Below, in pieces: positions 7,220 through 16,188 of a DNA stretch of 35,473 nucleotides. Source of the stretch: Winogradskyella sp. UBA3174 (lineage in GTDB: Bacteria; Bacteroidota; Bacteroidia; Flavobacteriales; Flavobacteriaceae); NCBI RefSeq assembly GCF_002364335.1, contig NZ_DEXW01000021.1:1-35473 (forward strand), read 5' to 3'. How positions within the stretch are numbered: position 1 is the stretch's first letter; each line of letters begins with the position of its first letter. Position numbers and translations under genes: made by a program. Below the pieces are notes generated by a model that ran no database searches, was not told the DNA's origin, and saw nothing but the letters and a program-made list of their open reading frames with translations.

Positions 7220-8506
7220 ATGTTATACCAAAGAAGTAGTGCTCTATTTAATAAAGCACAAGAAGTTATTCCAGGAGGTGTTAATTCTCCTGTAAGAGCA
7301 TTTAGTGCTGTAGGTGGTACACCAATTTTTGCAAAATCTGCAAAAGGTGCCTATGTCTATGATGAAGATGGTAATCGTTTTATTGATTATATTAATTCTT
7401 GGGGACCGATGTTGCTTGGACACGCATTTCCGCCAGTTGTAGATGCAGTAATTGAAAAAGCTAAATCAGGGACATCTTTCGGAATGCCAACAGCTTTAGA
7501 AACCGAAATTGCACAATTAGCAGTTTCTATGGTGCCAAATATTGATAAAATACGTTTTGTAAATTCTGGTACAGAAGCTTGTATGAGTGCTATTAGATTG
7601 GCACGTGGCTTTACAAAAAAAGATAAAATCATAAAATTTTCTGGTTGCTATCATGGACATAGTGATTCATTTCTAATAGCCGCTGGCAGTGGAGCTATAA
7701 CTTTTGGAACACCAAATAGTCCTGGTGTAACAAAAGGTACGGCAAAAGATACTTTATTGGCAAGGTATAATGATATTGAGAATGTAAAGGAACTCGTTGA
7801 GGCTAATACTAATGAAATTGCAGCAATTATAGTTGAGCCTGTTGCTGGTAATATGGGGTGTATTCCACCTTTAGATGGTTTTCTTGAAGGTTTACGCGCC
7901 ATCTGTGATGCTAATAATATTGTTTTGATTTTTGATGAAGTGATGACGGGCTTTAGACTCGCCAAAGGAGGTGTGCAGGAATTAAAGGCTGTTAATGCAG
8001 ATATTGTATGTTTCGGAAAAGTTATTGGTGGAGGCTTACCAGTTGGTGCTTTTGCAGCAAGAAACGAAATAATGAATTATTTAGCCCCATTGGGACCAGT
8101 GTATCAGGCAGGAACATTGAGTGGTAATCCTTTAGCAATGGCTGCTGGTTTAGCTATGCTCAAGGCAATTAATACTGACAAAGGTTTAATGAATAGACTA
8201 GAAGAGAAGACCAAGTATCTTCATACTGGTATTGCTGATGCTTTGAATAAAAATGGAGTCATTCATACTATAAATAGAATAGGATCTATGATTTCGGTTC
8301 ATTTTACAAAAGATGAAGTTGTAGATTTTGAAACTGCTGCAAAAGGAAATAATGAAACCTTTAAAAAATTCTTTCACGGTATGTTAAAACATGGTATTTA
8401 TATTGCACCGAGTGCTTTTGAAACTTGGTTTATAACCGATGCGTTAACGTATCAAGATTTAAATGAAACTATAACAGCTGTAGAGACCATAGCTAAAGAT
8501 TTATAA
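7220..8506 (+). CDS. hemL: Glutamate-1-semialdehyde 2,1-aminomutase
   Basis: HemL makes 5-aminolevulinate from glutamate-1-semialdehyde in the C5 route of tetrapyrrole synthesis, in the cytosol with PLP/PMP. The 428-residue length is standard. Signature pieces are PGGVNSPVRAF (18-28), NSGTEACMSAIRLAR (115-129), FDEVMTGFR (238-246) with the PLP-binding Asp at 239, and CFGKVIGGGLPVG (264-276) with the Schiff-base lysine at 267. It is the last gene of the operon with the GH73-LysM lipoprotein, starting 3 bases after that stop codon, and is followed by a strong bidirectional terminator. The partners look unrelated to heme synthesis. Confidence 0.97.
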   Translation: MLYQRSSALFNKAQEVIPGGVNSPVRAFSAVGGTPIFAKSAKGAYVYDEDGNRFIDYINSWGPMLLGHAFPPVVDAVIEKAKSGTSFGMPTALETEIAQLAVSMVPNIDKIRFVNSGTEACMSAIRLARGFTKKDKIIKFSGCYHGHSDSFLIAAGSGAITFGTPNSPGVTKGTAKDTLLARYNDIENVKELVEANTNEIAAIIVEPVAGNMGCIPPLDGFLEGLRAICDANNIVLIFDEVMTGFRLAKGGVQELKAVNADIVCFGKVIGGGLPVGAFAARNEIMNYLAPLGPVYQAGTLSGNPLAMAAGLAMLKAINTDKGLMNRLEEKTKYLHTGIADALNKNGVIHTINRIGSMISVHFTKDEVVDFETAAKGNNETFKKFFHGMLKHGIYIAPSAFETWFITDALTYQDLNETITAVETIAKDL

Positions 8507-8508
8507 AT

Positions 8509-8541
8509 AAAAAAAGTCTCGCGTTTAGCGAGACTTTTTTT
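8509..8541. terminator. Bidirectional terminator after hemL
   Basis: AAAAAAAGTCTCGC (8509-8522) pairs with GCGAGACTTTTTTT (8528-8541) around a 5-base loop. With A run and T run on opposite sides it serves both hemL and the convergent gene ending at 8559. Confidence 0.9.
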
Positions 8542-8558
8542 GTAATTCTATTTTGAGA

Positions 8559-8894
8559 TTATTCTTGCTCTTTTATATAAGCCTTGTAACCTTCAAATTG
8601 TTGTTCGTTTAAAATAGACTCTACTTTAGTTGTAAGTCTATTTTTAAGCTTTTCTACAGCTTCACTTGTAACGGTTTTAGTGTTTTTAAGACTAGCTTGA
8701 GCTTTTCCAAATTCTTTATAAGCATCATAAATTTGATCTCTTTGTGAGTTGTCAAATTTTAATAGTTTTCTTAGAGTTTCAGTAGTTTCTGAGGCTTCTG
8801 TATTAATTTCAATCTTATTTTGAGCTATTGCAGAGTCCGTACCTAGGAGCATTGCAAAAACAAATAAACAGAGTGTTATTACTTTTTTCATCAT
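8559..8894 (-). CDS. Small secreted helical protein, Spy/LTxxQ-like
   Basis: A 111-residue protein with a signal peptide (KKVITLCLFVFAMLLG, likely cut after SAIAQ near residue 25). The mature part is predicted helical: LRKLLKFDNSQRDQIYDAY, then a middle helix and ESILNEQQFEGYKAYIKE at the end. The pattern 'helix with LxLxxxQ ... ILxxxQxxxY' recalls the periplasmic Spy/CpxP-like helical proteins of Bacteroidota, but no signature is strong enough for a firm call. The start is ATG-ATG (8894 or 8891). The next upstream gene (8994-9437) is of the same general design, so the two may be diverged relatives, each with its own terminator. Confidence 0.7.
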   Translation of the reverse strand: MMKKVITLCLFVFAMLLGTDSAIAQNKIEINTEASETTETLRKLLKFDNSQRDQIYDAYKEFGKAQASLKNTKTVTSEAVEKLKNRLTTKVESILNEQQFEGYKAYIKEQE

Positions 8895-8944
8895 GGATTA
8901 TTTAGTTAATTGGTCCCTAAAGTAATAATTTTATTTAATTAAAT

Positions 8945-8974
8945 AAAAAAGTATCGACAAATCGATACTTTTTT
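8945..8974 (-). terminator. Terminator between the two small secreted-protein genes
   Basis: A perfect 13-bp stem, AAAAAAGTATCGA (8945-8957) with TCGATACTTTTTT (8962-8974), and a CAAA loop lie just past the stop of the minus-strand gene ending at 8994. It separates this gene from the next one. Confidence 0.85.
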
Positions 8975-8993
8975 ATACATAAAAGACTTTAGA

Positions 8994-9437
8994 CTAATTT
9001 CTTTTATTACCATGGTTTGCTCTTTTTTTATTGTTTCGAGGCTTCATCTTTTCAAACTTAGCGTACTGATCTGCTGTTAATATTGTTTTCATTTTTCGCT
9101 TTAGTTCAATTTTTTTATCAAGCCTATTATTTTGGAATGCGACTAATTCATCTTTTGTAGGCTTAATATTTTCACTCTTTTTTGTCTCACGATTCTTTCT
9201 CATTTTTTGCTTACTCCTAGCTTCTTCTAAAATAAGATTGTGAACTTGTTTTTGTTGGTCAATATCTAAGTCTAACTTCAAAGTTAATTTCTTAGACTTA
9301 AGATTAGCAACATCTTCTGGAGACATATATTTCATAAGTTGTCTCATTTCTTTTTGATTTTTGTTACCTGTTCTTTCTCCTTGTGCTACGCCATTTAATG
9401 TAAAAAAAGCTAAAGCAATAATTAATAATTTTTTCAT
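8994..9437 (-). CDS. Secreted lysine-rich Spy/CpxP-like protein
   Basis: The 147-residue protein has a clear signal peptide (MKKLLIIALAFFTLNGVAQG, cleavage after VAQ). The mature chain is very basic and helical. It has LTLKLDLDIDQQKQVHNLI (about 51-69), in which 'L-x-L-x-x-x-Q' is the usual first helix of Spy/CpxP-type periplasmic proteins, and KRKMKTILTADQYAKFEKM (about 113-131), whose LTxxQ element repeats the theme. The tail KPRNNKKRANHGNKRN is strongly positive. Such proteins act as periplasmic chaperones or stress sensors in other bacteria; here the role is inferred from resemblance only. Confidence 0.72.
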   Translation of the reverse strand: MKKLLIIALAFFTLNGVAQGERTGNKNQKEMRQLMKYMSPEDVANLKSKKLTLKLDLDIDQQKQVHNLILEEARSKQKMRKNRETKKSENIKPTKDELVAFQNNRLDKKIELKRKMKTILTADQYAKFEKMKPRNNKKRANHGNKRN

Positions 9438-9633
9438 CTTTTAATTGTTTTATGTTCTGTTGGTTTAGACATGCAATTAGTTATTAGGTTTAATTGAATA
9501 CTTTTATTTAACATATTCTTTAACTTTTAAGTGTTTAACAGCATTTGAATTTTAGAGACCATTTACTTTAGTGAATTGTAGTCTATAATGTAAGTGACCA
9601 ATAATTTGTATATTGTATAATTAACCACACTTT

Positions 9634-10512
9634 ATGGCATACTGGGTTTCGACTGTAGTTTTTATTTTAGCAATATATATAGGCATAAGTATTGCTCTAT
9701 ATTATCTACAAGATTACATGCTTTTTAAACCAGAAAAGTTGCCAAAAGATTTTCAGTTTGACTATGAAAATCAAGAAACCAAAGAGTATAATCTAGAAAC
9801 TAGAGATGGAGCAATCATAAATGGTTTACGATTTTTCCCAAAGGGAGAAAGTAAAGGTGTCGTATTATATCTCAAAGGAAATTCAAAAAGTATTAAAGGT
9901 TGGGGGAAGTTTGCTGTAGACTTCACTCGGCATGGCTATAATGTTTTGATGGTAGATTATCGTGGCTTTGGAAAAAGTACAGGAAAACGCTCCCAAAAAG
10001 CTATAAAGCGCGACTTGCAACTTGTTTATAATCAGATTAAGGAATTAACAACAGAAGATAGAATAATTCTTTATGGCCGTTCATTAGGATCAGGTTTTGC
10101 TACTAAGCTAGCATCTATGAATAATCCAAAAATGCTGGTTTTAGACGCTCCGTATTATAGTTTAACTAAAGTAACTGCTAGATATGCGCCATTTATGCCT
10201 TTGTCACTGCTTTTAAAGTATCCGCTGCCAACGTATAAATGGATGAAATATGTACAATGTCCTATTCATATTATTCATGGTACGAATGATAACTTGATTC
10301 CTTATAAATCGAGTATTAAACTATCTCAAATTAATCCGAAACTCACAAAGTTACACACCGTTATTGGTGGTGGTCATAAGAATTTAAATAATTATGAATC
10401 GTATCATAATATGTTAGATGATATTCTTAATAGTCAACCAAAAATAATCGATTTAGAAACCACAAGTATTAATGTCATTCATAGTGCAAAGAAAACTCAG
10501 AAGAAAGCTTAA
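9634..10512 (+). CDS. Membrane-anchored alpha/beta hydrolase, first of a tandem pair
   Basis: A 292-residue serine hydrolase of the BEM46/ABHD13-like group. An N-terminal membrane helix (about 5-25) is followed by the alpha/beta fold. The nucleophile elbow GRSLGSG gives S150, the acid is D219 in HGTND, and the histidine is H248 in GGGHKN, so the triad is complete. The oxyanion-hole strand normally reads HGN, but here it is LYLKGNSKS (79-87), with Lys81 in place of His. The next gene overlaps this one by 41 bases and encodes a close relative that keeps HGN, so this is a tandem duplication with divergence. Substrate unknown; lipase, esterase and peptidase functions are all possible. Confidence 0.85.
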   Translation: MAYWVSTVVFILAIYIGISIALYYLQDYMLFKPEKLPKDFQFDYENQETKEYNLETRDGAIINGLRFFPKGESKGVVLYLKGNSKSIKGWGKFAVDFTRHGYNVLMVDYRGFGKSTGKRSQKAIKRDLQLVYNQIKELTTEDRIILYGRSLGSGFATKLASMNNPKMLVLDAPYYSLTKVTARYAPFMPLSLLLKYPLPTYKWMKYVQCPIHIIHGTNDNLIPYKSSIKLSQINPKLTKLHTVIGGGHKNLNNYESYHNMLDDILNSQPKIIDLETTSINVIHSAKKTQKKA

Positions 10513-11293
10513 AAAATTACTTATAATATTTATTGGTTTATATGTTATGATTGGATCTGCCCTTTATTTTTTTCAAGAAAAATTATTGTTTTTACCCACA
10601 ACTTTAGAGCAAAATTATCAATATGAATTTAATTATTCTTTTGAAGAGTTATTTTTTGAAACAGAAGAAGATGCAACCATAAATGCGCTTCATTTTAAAG
10701 TAGATAATCCTAAAGGAGTGATACTTTACTTTCATGGCAATGCAGGCGACTTAAGTCGATGGGGAAAAATCACTGAATATTTTGTAGCAATGAATTATGA
10801 TGTTTTGGTGATGGATTATCGCACTTACGGAAAGAGTTTAGGTAACTTAAGTGAGGCAGCATTTTATAAAGATGCGCAATACTGTTATAATTATCTGCTA
10901 AAGCAATATTCGGATAGTCAAATTACGTTATACGGAAGGTCTTTAGGAACAGGAATAGCCTCTTTTTTAGCATCTAAAAATCAACCAAAGCAACTTATAT
11001 TAGAAACTCCGTATTATAGTGTTTTAGATGTTGCTGAACATCGTTTTCCTATGTTTCCAATAAAGAAGCTTCTAAAGTATCGTTTTCCAACTCACGAGTA
11101 TTTACTGAAAGCTAATTGCCCAATAACAATTATTCATGGAACAGACGATAGTGTTGTGCCTTATTCTTCGGCTAAGAAACTGTTAGATTTAAATATAGAG
11201 CAGCTTGAATTTGTCACTGTTAAAGGCGGTAGTCATAATAATCTTAGAAATTTTAAAATCTATAAAGAGAATATAAAAGGTTTATTAAAATAA
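10472..11293 (+). CDS. Membrane-anchored alpha/beta hydrolase, second of a tandem pair
   Basis: A 273-residue paralogue of the preceding hydrolase. The short basic N-terminus (RKLRRKLKK) precedes a membrane helix (about 15-33), suggesting a cytoplasmic N-tip anchor. The oxyanion motif is canonical (YFHGNAGD, 86-93), the nucleophile is S157 in GRSLGTG, the acid D226 in HGTDD and the histidine H255 in GGSHNN. Shared blocks with the neighbour include DYRxxGKS, PYYS and LLKYxxPT. The ATG at 10472 lies 41 bases inside the upstream gene, and the overlap implies coupled translation. An in-frame GTG a few codons on (IVQRK) is an alternative start. A bidirectional terminator follows. Confidence 0.87.
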   Translation: MSFIVQRKLRRKLKKLLIIFIGLYVMIGSALYFFQEKLLFLPTTLEQNYQYEFNYSFEELFFETEEDATINALHFKVDNPKGVILYFHGNAGDLSRWGKITEYFVAMNYDVLVMDYRTYGKSLGNLSEAAFYKDAQYCYNYLLKQYSDSQITLYGRSLGTGIASFLASKNQPKQLILETPYYSVLDVAEHRFPMFPIKKLLKYRFPTHEYLLKANCPITIIHGTDDSVVPYSSAKKLLDLNIEQLEFVTVKGGSHNNLRNFKIYKENIKGLLK

Positions 11294-11327
11294 AAAGGCT
11301 CCAATAAAAATTGAAGCCTTTTTTTCC
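11292..11327. terminator. Bidirectional terminator between hydrolases and metalloprotease
   Basis: AAAAAGGCT (11292-11300) pairs with AGCCTTTTT around an inner CAAT/ATTG stem with one mismatch. A T tract follows to about 11325. The two flanking genes converge on it. Confidence 0.8.
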
Positions 11328-11346
11328 TAATGTACTATTATTAACA

Positions 11347-13839
11347 TTAGTTCTTAGGATCTAAAATATTATTAACACGTTCTACAGCATCTGCTATATG
11401 TATTCTACTCATCGCGTCACCACCTCTTGCAGATCTTAGTGAACTACGTAATGATTTTAATTCGGCTCTAACAACTGCTCTAATATCAGATTGGCTAACA
11501 TTTACTGATGTCCCACTAAAGAAACGTCTAAATGCAGCAGGAATATTTTGCTCATTTGTCATTATAAATTCCATACGCTCAATATAAGCACGTTGTAAAT
11601 TACGTCTGTAGATGTCTATTTTCTTACCAGAACGAAGTTCACTAAATAAACCTCTTCTGACGTCCTTCATCATATCATAAAGACCATATGCTTCTGAGTC
11701 ATTTAAAGTTTCATTTTCTAGCATTCTAGCCATACGACCAAAATCCAACATGTTATTTAAAGTTCTTGTCTGAACACCTCTAACACGTTCTACGCTTCCT
11801 GAACTTTCAATTTTATTAAAGATATTTTCATCTAACATCCAAGACGGTGTTGTGAATAATTGGTCTTGAATAAACTTCATTGCTTTTTTCTGGTGGTCTT
11901 TAGCTACATGAGTATAAACGGCACCTTCTTGGTCGTATGTCTTGTATATTTCATAAACACCACCAATATTAGAAGCTACATGACCCATATATCTATTAAA
12001 TTGTCCAAGTACCTGACCGTACATTGTTTCTAAATCATCATAGTTTTTACCATCTTCAGCAGTCCACTCAATTAAGTTTGGTACAATACGCTTTAAGTTA
12101 GCAATACCATATTCAGAGGCTAAAACAGCATCATCACCTAAATCCTCAGTTTGAGAACTTGGATCAATAACACTTCCTTGTTGTCTTCCAAATCTATACA
12201 TTGGGTCACCTGCATGTTTCAAAATCCAGCTATCTAATGTTTTCTTTTCATCTGCTGGTATTTTAGCATCTAAAATCGGTCTGTAACCCCATTCTATAGA
12301 ATATTTATCATAAACACCAATATTTGGCATTAAAGCAACACCTTCATCTCCAGGTTGTGCGACGTAATTAAAACGCGCATAATCCATTATTGATGGTGCA
12401 GTTCCGAATTTTTTAGTAAACTCTGGGCTTCTTAAGTTTTCAACTGAATACGCAACACTACTTCCCATATTATGAGGTAATCCTAGTGTGTGCCCAACTT
12501 CGTGAGAAGATACAAAACGAATTAAACGCCCCATAACTTCATCTTTAAAAGCCATGCCACGAGCATCTGGATTGATAGCTGCAGTCTGTACAAAGAACCA
12601 GTTGCGTAACAATGTCATTACGTTATGGTACCAATTAATATCGCTCTCTAAGATTTCACCAGATCGTGGGTCACTAACGTGAGGTCCATTCGCATTAGGG
12701 ATTGGTGAAGCTAAATAACGAACAACAGAGTAACGTGCATCTTCTGCAGACCATTCTGGGTCTTCTTCTATAGTTGGAGGTGTTTTAGCTATAATAGCAT
12801 CTTTGAAACCAGCAGCTTCAAAAGCGACTTGCCAATCTTCAATACCTAGCTTAATATATTTTTTCCATTGGTCTGGGGTTGCTCTATCTATGTAGTAAAT
12901 AATTTGTTTTTTTGGGACTACAAGCTCTCCTCTTTTGAATTTCTCCATATCCTCGTCTCTTACTTCTAATCTCCAACGATCTAAGTAAGTTACTCGTTTA
13001 CTTTCTTGAGCTGCTAATCCATAATCTGTTTGACCACTAGTGAACCATCCAACGCGTTGATCGAACATACGACGTTGCATAGGTACTTTAGGTAATAAAA
13101 TCATTGAATTATTAATCTCTAAAGAAATAGCACCTGTGTTAGAATTAGATGGTGGATTCCCAGCAGAGTATGTTTTTACTGTACGAGACTCAATATTAGT
13201 TGGATAAGACTTAATAGTTTCTATATAAGATAATTGTCCGTCTAAACGCGTAATTCTATATTGTTTTCTTCTTCGTTGTGGATATCCAAATGGCTTTACA
13301 TCCTTTTCAAATAAGTCTGTAACATCAATAACTGTATTTAAAGAATCTTTGCTGAACGCTTTAATTGGGAATGATGCAATTACAGGTTCAAAATTAGAGT
13401 TTTTAACAGCTTCGTTTACAGGTAAAGAATCTGACGCGACTACTGAATAAGACACCAGACGAAGAAGTACTTTCTTGTCCTTTTTCTCCCAGCGTAAAAC
13501 TTGTTCGCTTAGTTTTCCTCCACCAAAACCAAGTCCTGCTGCAGTTTTTGCAATACGCGTTACCATTAACATCTCTCTGTTAAAAAGTGTATCAGGGATT
13601 TCGTAAAAATACTTTTCTTCTACTTTGTGAACAGAAAATAAACCTTCGTCGGTTTTTGCATCTTTAGTAATTACCTTGTTGTAAGGTTGAATGTCGTTTT
13701 TACCTGGTTTCTTTTTTGGTGGTTTAGCCATAGTGCTAGCATCACCTTTTTTTGATTTTCCAGCTTTTTTTGCAGTAGAGCACGAAAAGGCTAGAAATGC
13801 GGAAACTACAAATAGTAGTTTGATTGATAAATGTTTCAA
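11347..13839 (-). CDS. Zinc-dependent metalloprotease lipoprotein (DUF5117/DUF5118 type)
   Basis: An 830-residue exported lipoprotein (lipobox AFSC, Cys20) with a Lys/Pro-rich linker (about 24-50). The catalytic centre is of metzincin type: HEVGHTLGLPH (446-456) gives zinc ligands H446, H450 and H456 and the base E447. SIMDYARFNY (483-492) supplies the Met-turn. The regions around are those I know from the Bacteroidota zinc-dependent metalloproteases with DUF5118 (N-terminal), DUF5117 and DUF4953 domains. The physiological substrate is unknown. The frame begins with TTG at 13837-13839, because an in-frame stop lies five codons upstream and no ATG fits before the signal peptide. It is transcribed in the same direction as the cytochrome gene 93 bases upstream, which may be a separate unit. 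Confidence 0.9.
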   Translation of the reverse strand: MKHLSIKLLFVVSAFLAFSCSTAKKAGKSKKGDASTMAKPPKKKPGKNDIQPYNKVITKDAKTDEGLFSVHKVEEKYFYEIPDTLFNREMLMVTRIAKTAAGLGFGGGKLSEQVLRWEKKDKKVLLRLVSYSVVASDSLPVNEAVKNSNFEPVIASFPIKAFSKDSLNTVIDVTDLFEKDVKPFGYPQRRRKQYRITRLDGQLSYIETIKSYPTNIESRTVKTYSAGNPPSNSNTGAISLEINNSMILLPKVPMQRRMFDQRVGWFTSGQTDYGLAAQESKRVTYLDRWRLEVRDEDMEKFKRGELVVPKKQIIYYIDRATPDQWKKYIKLGIEDWQVAFEAAGFKDAIIAKTPPTIEEDPEWSAEDARYSVVRYLASPIPNANGPHVSDPRSGEILESDINWYHNVMTLLRNWFFVQTAAINPDARGMAFKDEVMGRLIRFVSSHEVGHTLGLPHNMGSSVAYSVENLRSPEFTKKFGTAPSIMDYARFNYVAQPGDEGVALMPNIGVYDKYSIEWGYRPILDAKIPADEKKTLDSWILKHAGDPMYRFGRQQGSVIDPSSQTEDLGDDAVLASEYGIANLKRIVPNLIEWTAEDGKNYDDLETMYGQVLGQFNRYMGHVASNIGGVYEIYKTYDQEGAVYTHVAKDHQKKAMKFIQDQLFTTPSWMLDENIFNKIESSGSVERVRGVQTRTLNNMLDFGRMARMLENETLNDSEAYGLYDMMKDVRRGLFSELRSGKKIDIYRRNLQRAYIERMEFIMTNEQNIPAAFRRFFSGTSVNVSQSDIRAVVRAELKSLRSSLRSARGGDAMSRIHIADAVERVNNILDPKN

Positions 13840-13932
13840 ATTAGTCGATTTTTAAAGTTCTGATGAAAATACGGATTCTATTAAGAATTTGTTAAATACA
13901 AAACCGACTTTAATATTTATTTAACGCTAAGT

Positions 13933-14910
13933 TTAAAGAGTGTCTAAATATGCTTGTATCAAATCTACCCCTTCGGTATGTGTTAATGTAGTGCCAATAA
14001 ATGGCATACCTAATCCTGGGATGTCAGTAGTTATTCTAAAACTAATACTACCATTTCTTTCAATAATTTGAGAGTCTTCTAGAGATGTCTCGTAAGTTAG
14101 TCTCAGTGTAGATTCATTTTCGCAAAAACCTCCAGGCTTATGACAATAAGCACAATTAATGTCCATATAAGCTCTTGCTCTAGATTCTAAAGAAGCTGAT
14201 TCGTCTAACCAATTCGCGGTACTAGATACTTCTGAGTTGCTCGCTAAACCATCAATATTTTGATTAGTAATAAGTTGTTGTAATTGATTACTTCCGTCAA
14301 GATCAAAATTGAGGTTTCTTAACTTTGGACCAATTGGTGTTAAATTATCGTAAGTGCTATGGCAAGTGAAACAATCGGCGTTTGATGGGATTACATAATC
14401 TGTAGAATTAGTGTTTCCACTTGCATCTACCCAGGAAACTGGTAATGTGCTGCCATCTAAGTCTAAAACGGCATCTGTTTGATCTTCATTCCATTTATAG
14501 TCTCCAGTAACCCATTCACCATCAGTTTTAATAAGTATTCTTGTTTCAATAATTTGTCTTCCTAGTGATAAATCACGCTCGTCAACGTTATAATAAAATG
14601 TCTTAGCAATTAAACTTCCGTCAGGAAATATTGGAAGCCCATCACCATTATACGAAAGTTTAGTGTCTTTTGGTAATGCTATTAAACGCTGTTTTGTTGC
14701 ATAGTCACTAAATAGTGGTGTATTTAATTTATAAGGAAACGCATTAGGAGTTATATTCAATTCGCTAAGATTCCCAGTAAATAAATTTAACTCAGATAGA
14801 TTTGATCTAAACTCCGAGACAACTGCAGGTACTGGAGCAGGTGTTATTGTATCGTCATTGTTACATGAGTAAATGACAAGCACTAGTAATAGTATAAGGT
14901 ACTTTTGCAT
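13933..14910 (-). CDS. SO2930 family diheme c-type cytochrome lipoprotein
   Basis: A 325-residue envelope protein with lipobox IYSC (Cys16). Two covalent heme sites are visible: CFTCH (180-184) and CAYCH (253-257). The domain layout, with NAFPYKLNTPLFSDYATKQRL (written here as 57-77), DCFTCH followed by PIGPKLRNLN, and YMDINCAYCHKPGG, is that of the SO2930 family of diheme cytochromes. GLGMPFIG (299-306) offers M302 as a likely axial ligand for one heme. These proteins probably move electrons in the periplasm or at the outer membrane; partners are not known. In other genomes they are often beside parallel beta-helix proteins, which are absent here. Confidence 0.88.
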   Translation of the reverse strand: MQKYLILLLVLVIYSCNNDDTITPAPVPAVVSEFRSNLSELNLFTGNLSELNITPNAFPYKLNTPLFSDYATKQRLIALPKDTKLSYNGDGLPIFPDGSLIAKTFYYNVDERDLSLGRQIIETRILIKTDGEWVTGDYKWNEDQTDAVLDLDGSTLPVSWVDASGNTNSTDYVIPSNADCFTCHSTYDNLTPIGPKLRNLNFDLDGSNQLQQLITNQNIDGLASNSEVSSTANWLDESASLESRARAYMDINCAYCHKPGGFCENESTLRLTYETSLEDSQIIERNGSISFRITTDIPGLGMPFIGTTLTHTEGVDLIQAYLDTL

Positions 14911-15008
14911 TTGGGATTAATTAATTCTTTTATAGCAGTTGCGAATTTACTAAAAACGAATAAAACCACAAGTTTTTACAGATGTAAGACATTATAAAGA
15001 CGTCTAAT

Positions 15009-16059
15009 CTACTTCGAGTTGGTTATTTTTTCTAATATAGTTTCGATTTTTTCAACAGAGGGATTTACTTCTATTATGAGTCCATTTTTATTAACTAATA
15101 CATTAAATGGAATTGCTACAATAGCATATCCCTTTGCTACTTTTCCCTTCCATCCACGAGAATCTACTACATTTCACCAAGTTAAAATATCTTTAATAAT
15201 CGCATTTTCCCAAGCAACTTTATCAGTATCGATGGATACACTTAATATATCAAAATTTTCATTTTCATGTTTTTTATATAAGTCTTTGTAAGCAGGGTGT
15301 TTGACTCTGCAAGGTCCGCACTAATATGCTCAAAAATCTATAAGTGGTGTTTTGCCTCTATAATCTTTTGTGCTTAATATTTCGTTAGCTATGTTAGGTA
15401 ATTAAAAATCTAGAATAGGTTTTCTTATGCCAAATTTACTCAGTTTGTCTAATCCCACTTTAATGAACATTATATCATCAGGGCTTTAATAAGTCGTATC
15501 AATTATTTTATAGATTTTTTCAACTTGCTGATATGTAAGATGAGAAGACATAGCTGCTGCATCTCCTAATATATTTACACTAACACATTGTTTGGATTTT
15601 CTATTGCTATTTGTTTTATCTCTTCATGTTTTTTTACACCAAAATTAGGATTATTTTTGTACTTCCGGTAGCTTTTGACTTTTTGAACCTTTTATGGTGG
15701 TTGAGTCTATAACTTCTAAATATATCTTCCCCTTCATCTTTAGATTTATAATTACCTTTAATAGTAATGGTGTTGTTTTCTAGATATAACCACGAAACAC
15801 CAGAACTCGGTTTAAGGTTTATCCAAGCTTGTCCAGAAAAATCAACTTTACCTTTAAATGAAAAATAACCATCAATTACATTAGTGCTATCTTTTATGGT
15901 ATAAGTGCTATCAACAAATTTTAGGATAGCTTAAATAGACATAGTCATTATACACGCCATTTAATGTGCCATCGATTGTAAATTGTTCCTCATTGGTTTT
16001 ATCAGAGTTATATAATATAAAAAGGTAAAAAGAAAGATAACTAAACAGAGGAGTCTCAT
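15009..16059 (-). pseudogene. Decayed TlpA-type thioredoxin gene with DUF4369-like N-terminal domain
   Basis: On the minus strand, from ATG at 16057-16059 to TAG at 15009-15011, pieces of one protein can be read across several frames. A signal-like start (MRLLCLVIFLFTFL) is followed by FTIDGTLNGVYNDYVYLSY (DUF4369-like), FVDSTYTIKDSTNVIDGYF, KGNYKSKDEGED and GVKKHEEIKQIAIENPN. The thioredoxin part reads LIDF*AY*CGPCRVKHPAY, then FDILSVSIDTDKVAWENA, and VAIPFNVLVNKNG. Tryptophans of the active-site region are now TGA (15330-15332) and TAG (15321-15323). Another stop sits at 15174-15176, and at least four frameshifts separate the upstream pieces. The intact gene would have encoded a periplasmic disulfide reductase. 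The neighbours on both sides are intact, so this is local decay. Confidence 0.88.
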
Positions 16060-16130
16060 TATAGCGGTATTTTTTATAAAAATATTGATTTTCAAAACTT
16101 TAAAGAAATTACTTACGTTAAATTTAGCGT

Positions 16131-16166
16131 AAAAAAAAGGAACTATCTTTCGATAATTCCTTTTTT
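16131..16166 (-). terminator. Terminator after lysS
   Basis: AAAAAAAAGGAACTATC (from 16131) pairs with GATAATTCCTTTTTT (to 16166) around a TTTC loop, with a single internal mismatch. The A run gives a U tract on the minus strand just after the lysS stop codon at 16189. Confidence 0.8.
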
Positions 16167-16188
16167 AAAAATATATGTTCAAGACTTT

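Noticed and set aside
15019..15291. A 90-codon plus-strand frame
   Set aside because: It lies antisense to the thioredoxin pseudogene, whose protein pieces are convincing on the minus strand.
15321..15332. Selenocysteine or recoded stop in the thioredoxin active site
   Set aside because: The stops replace Trp positions, not Cys, one is TAG, and frameshifts occur elsewhere, so this is decay.
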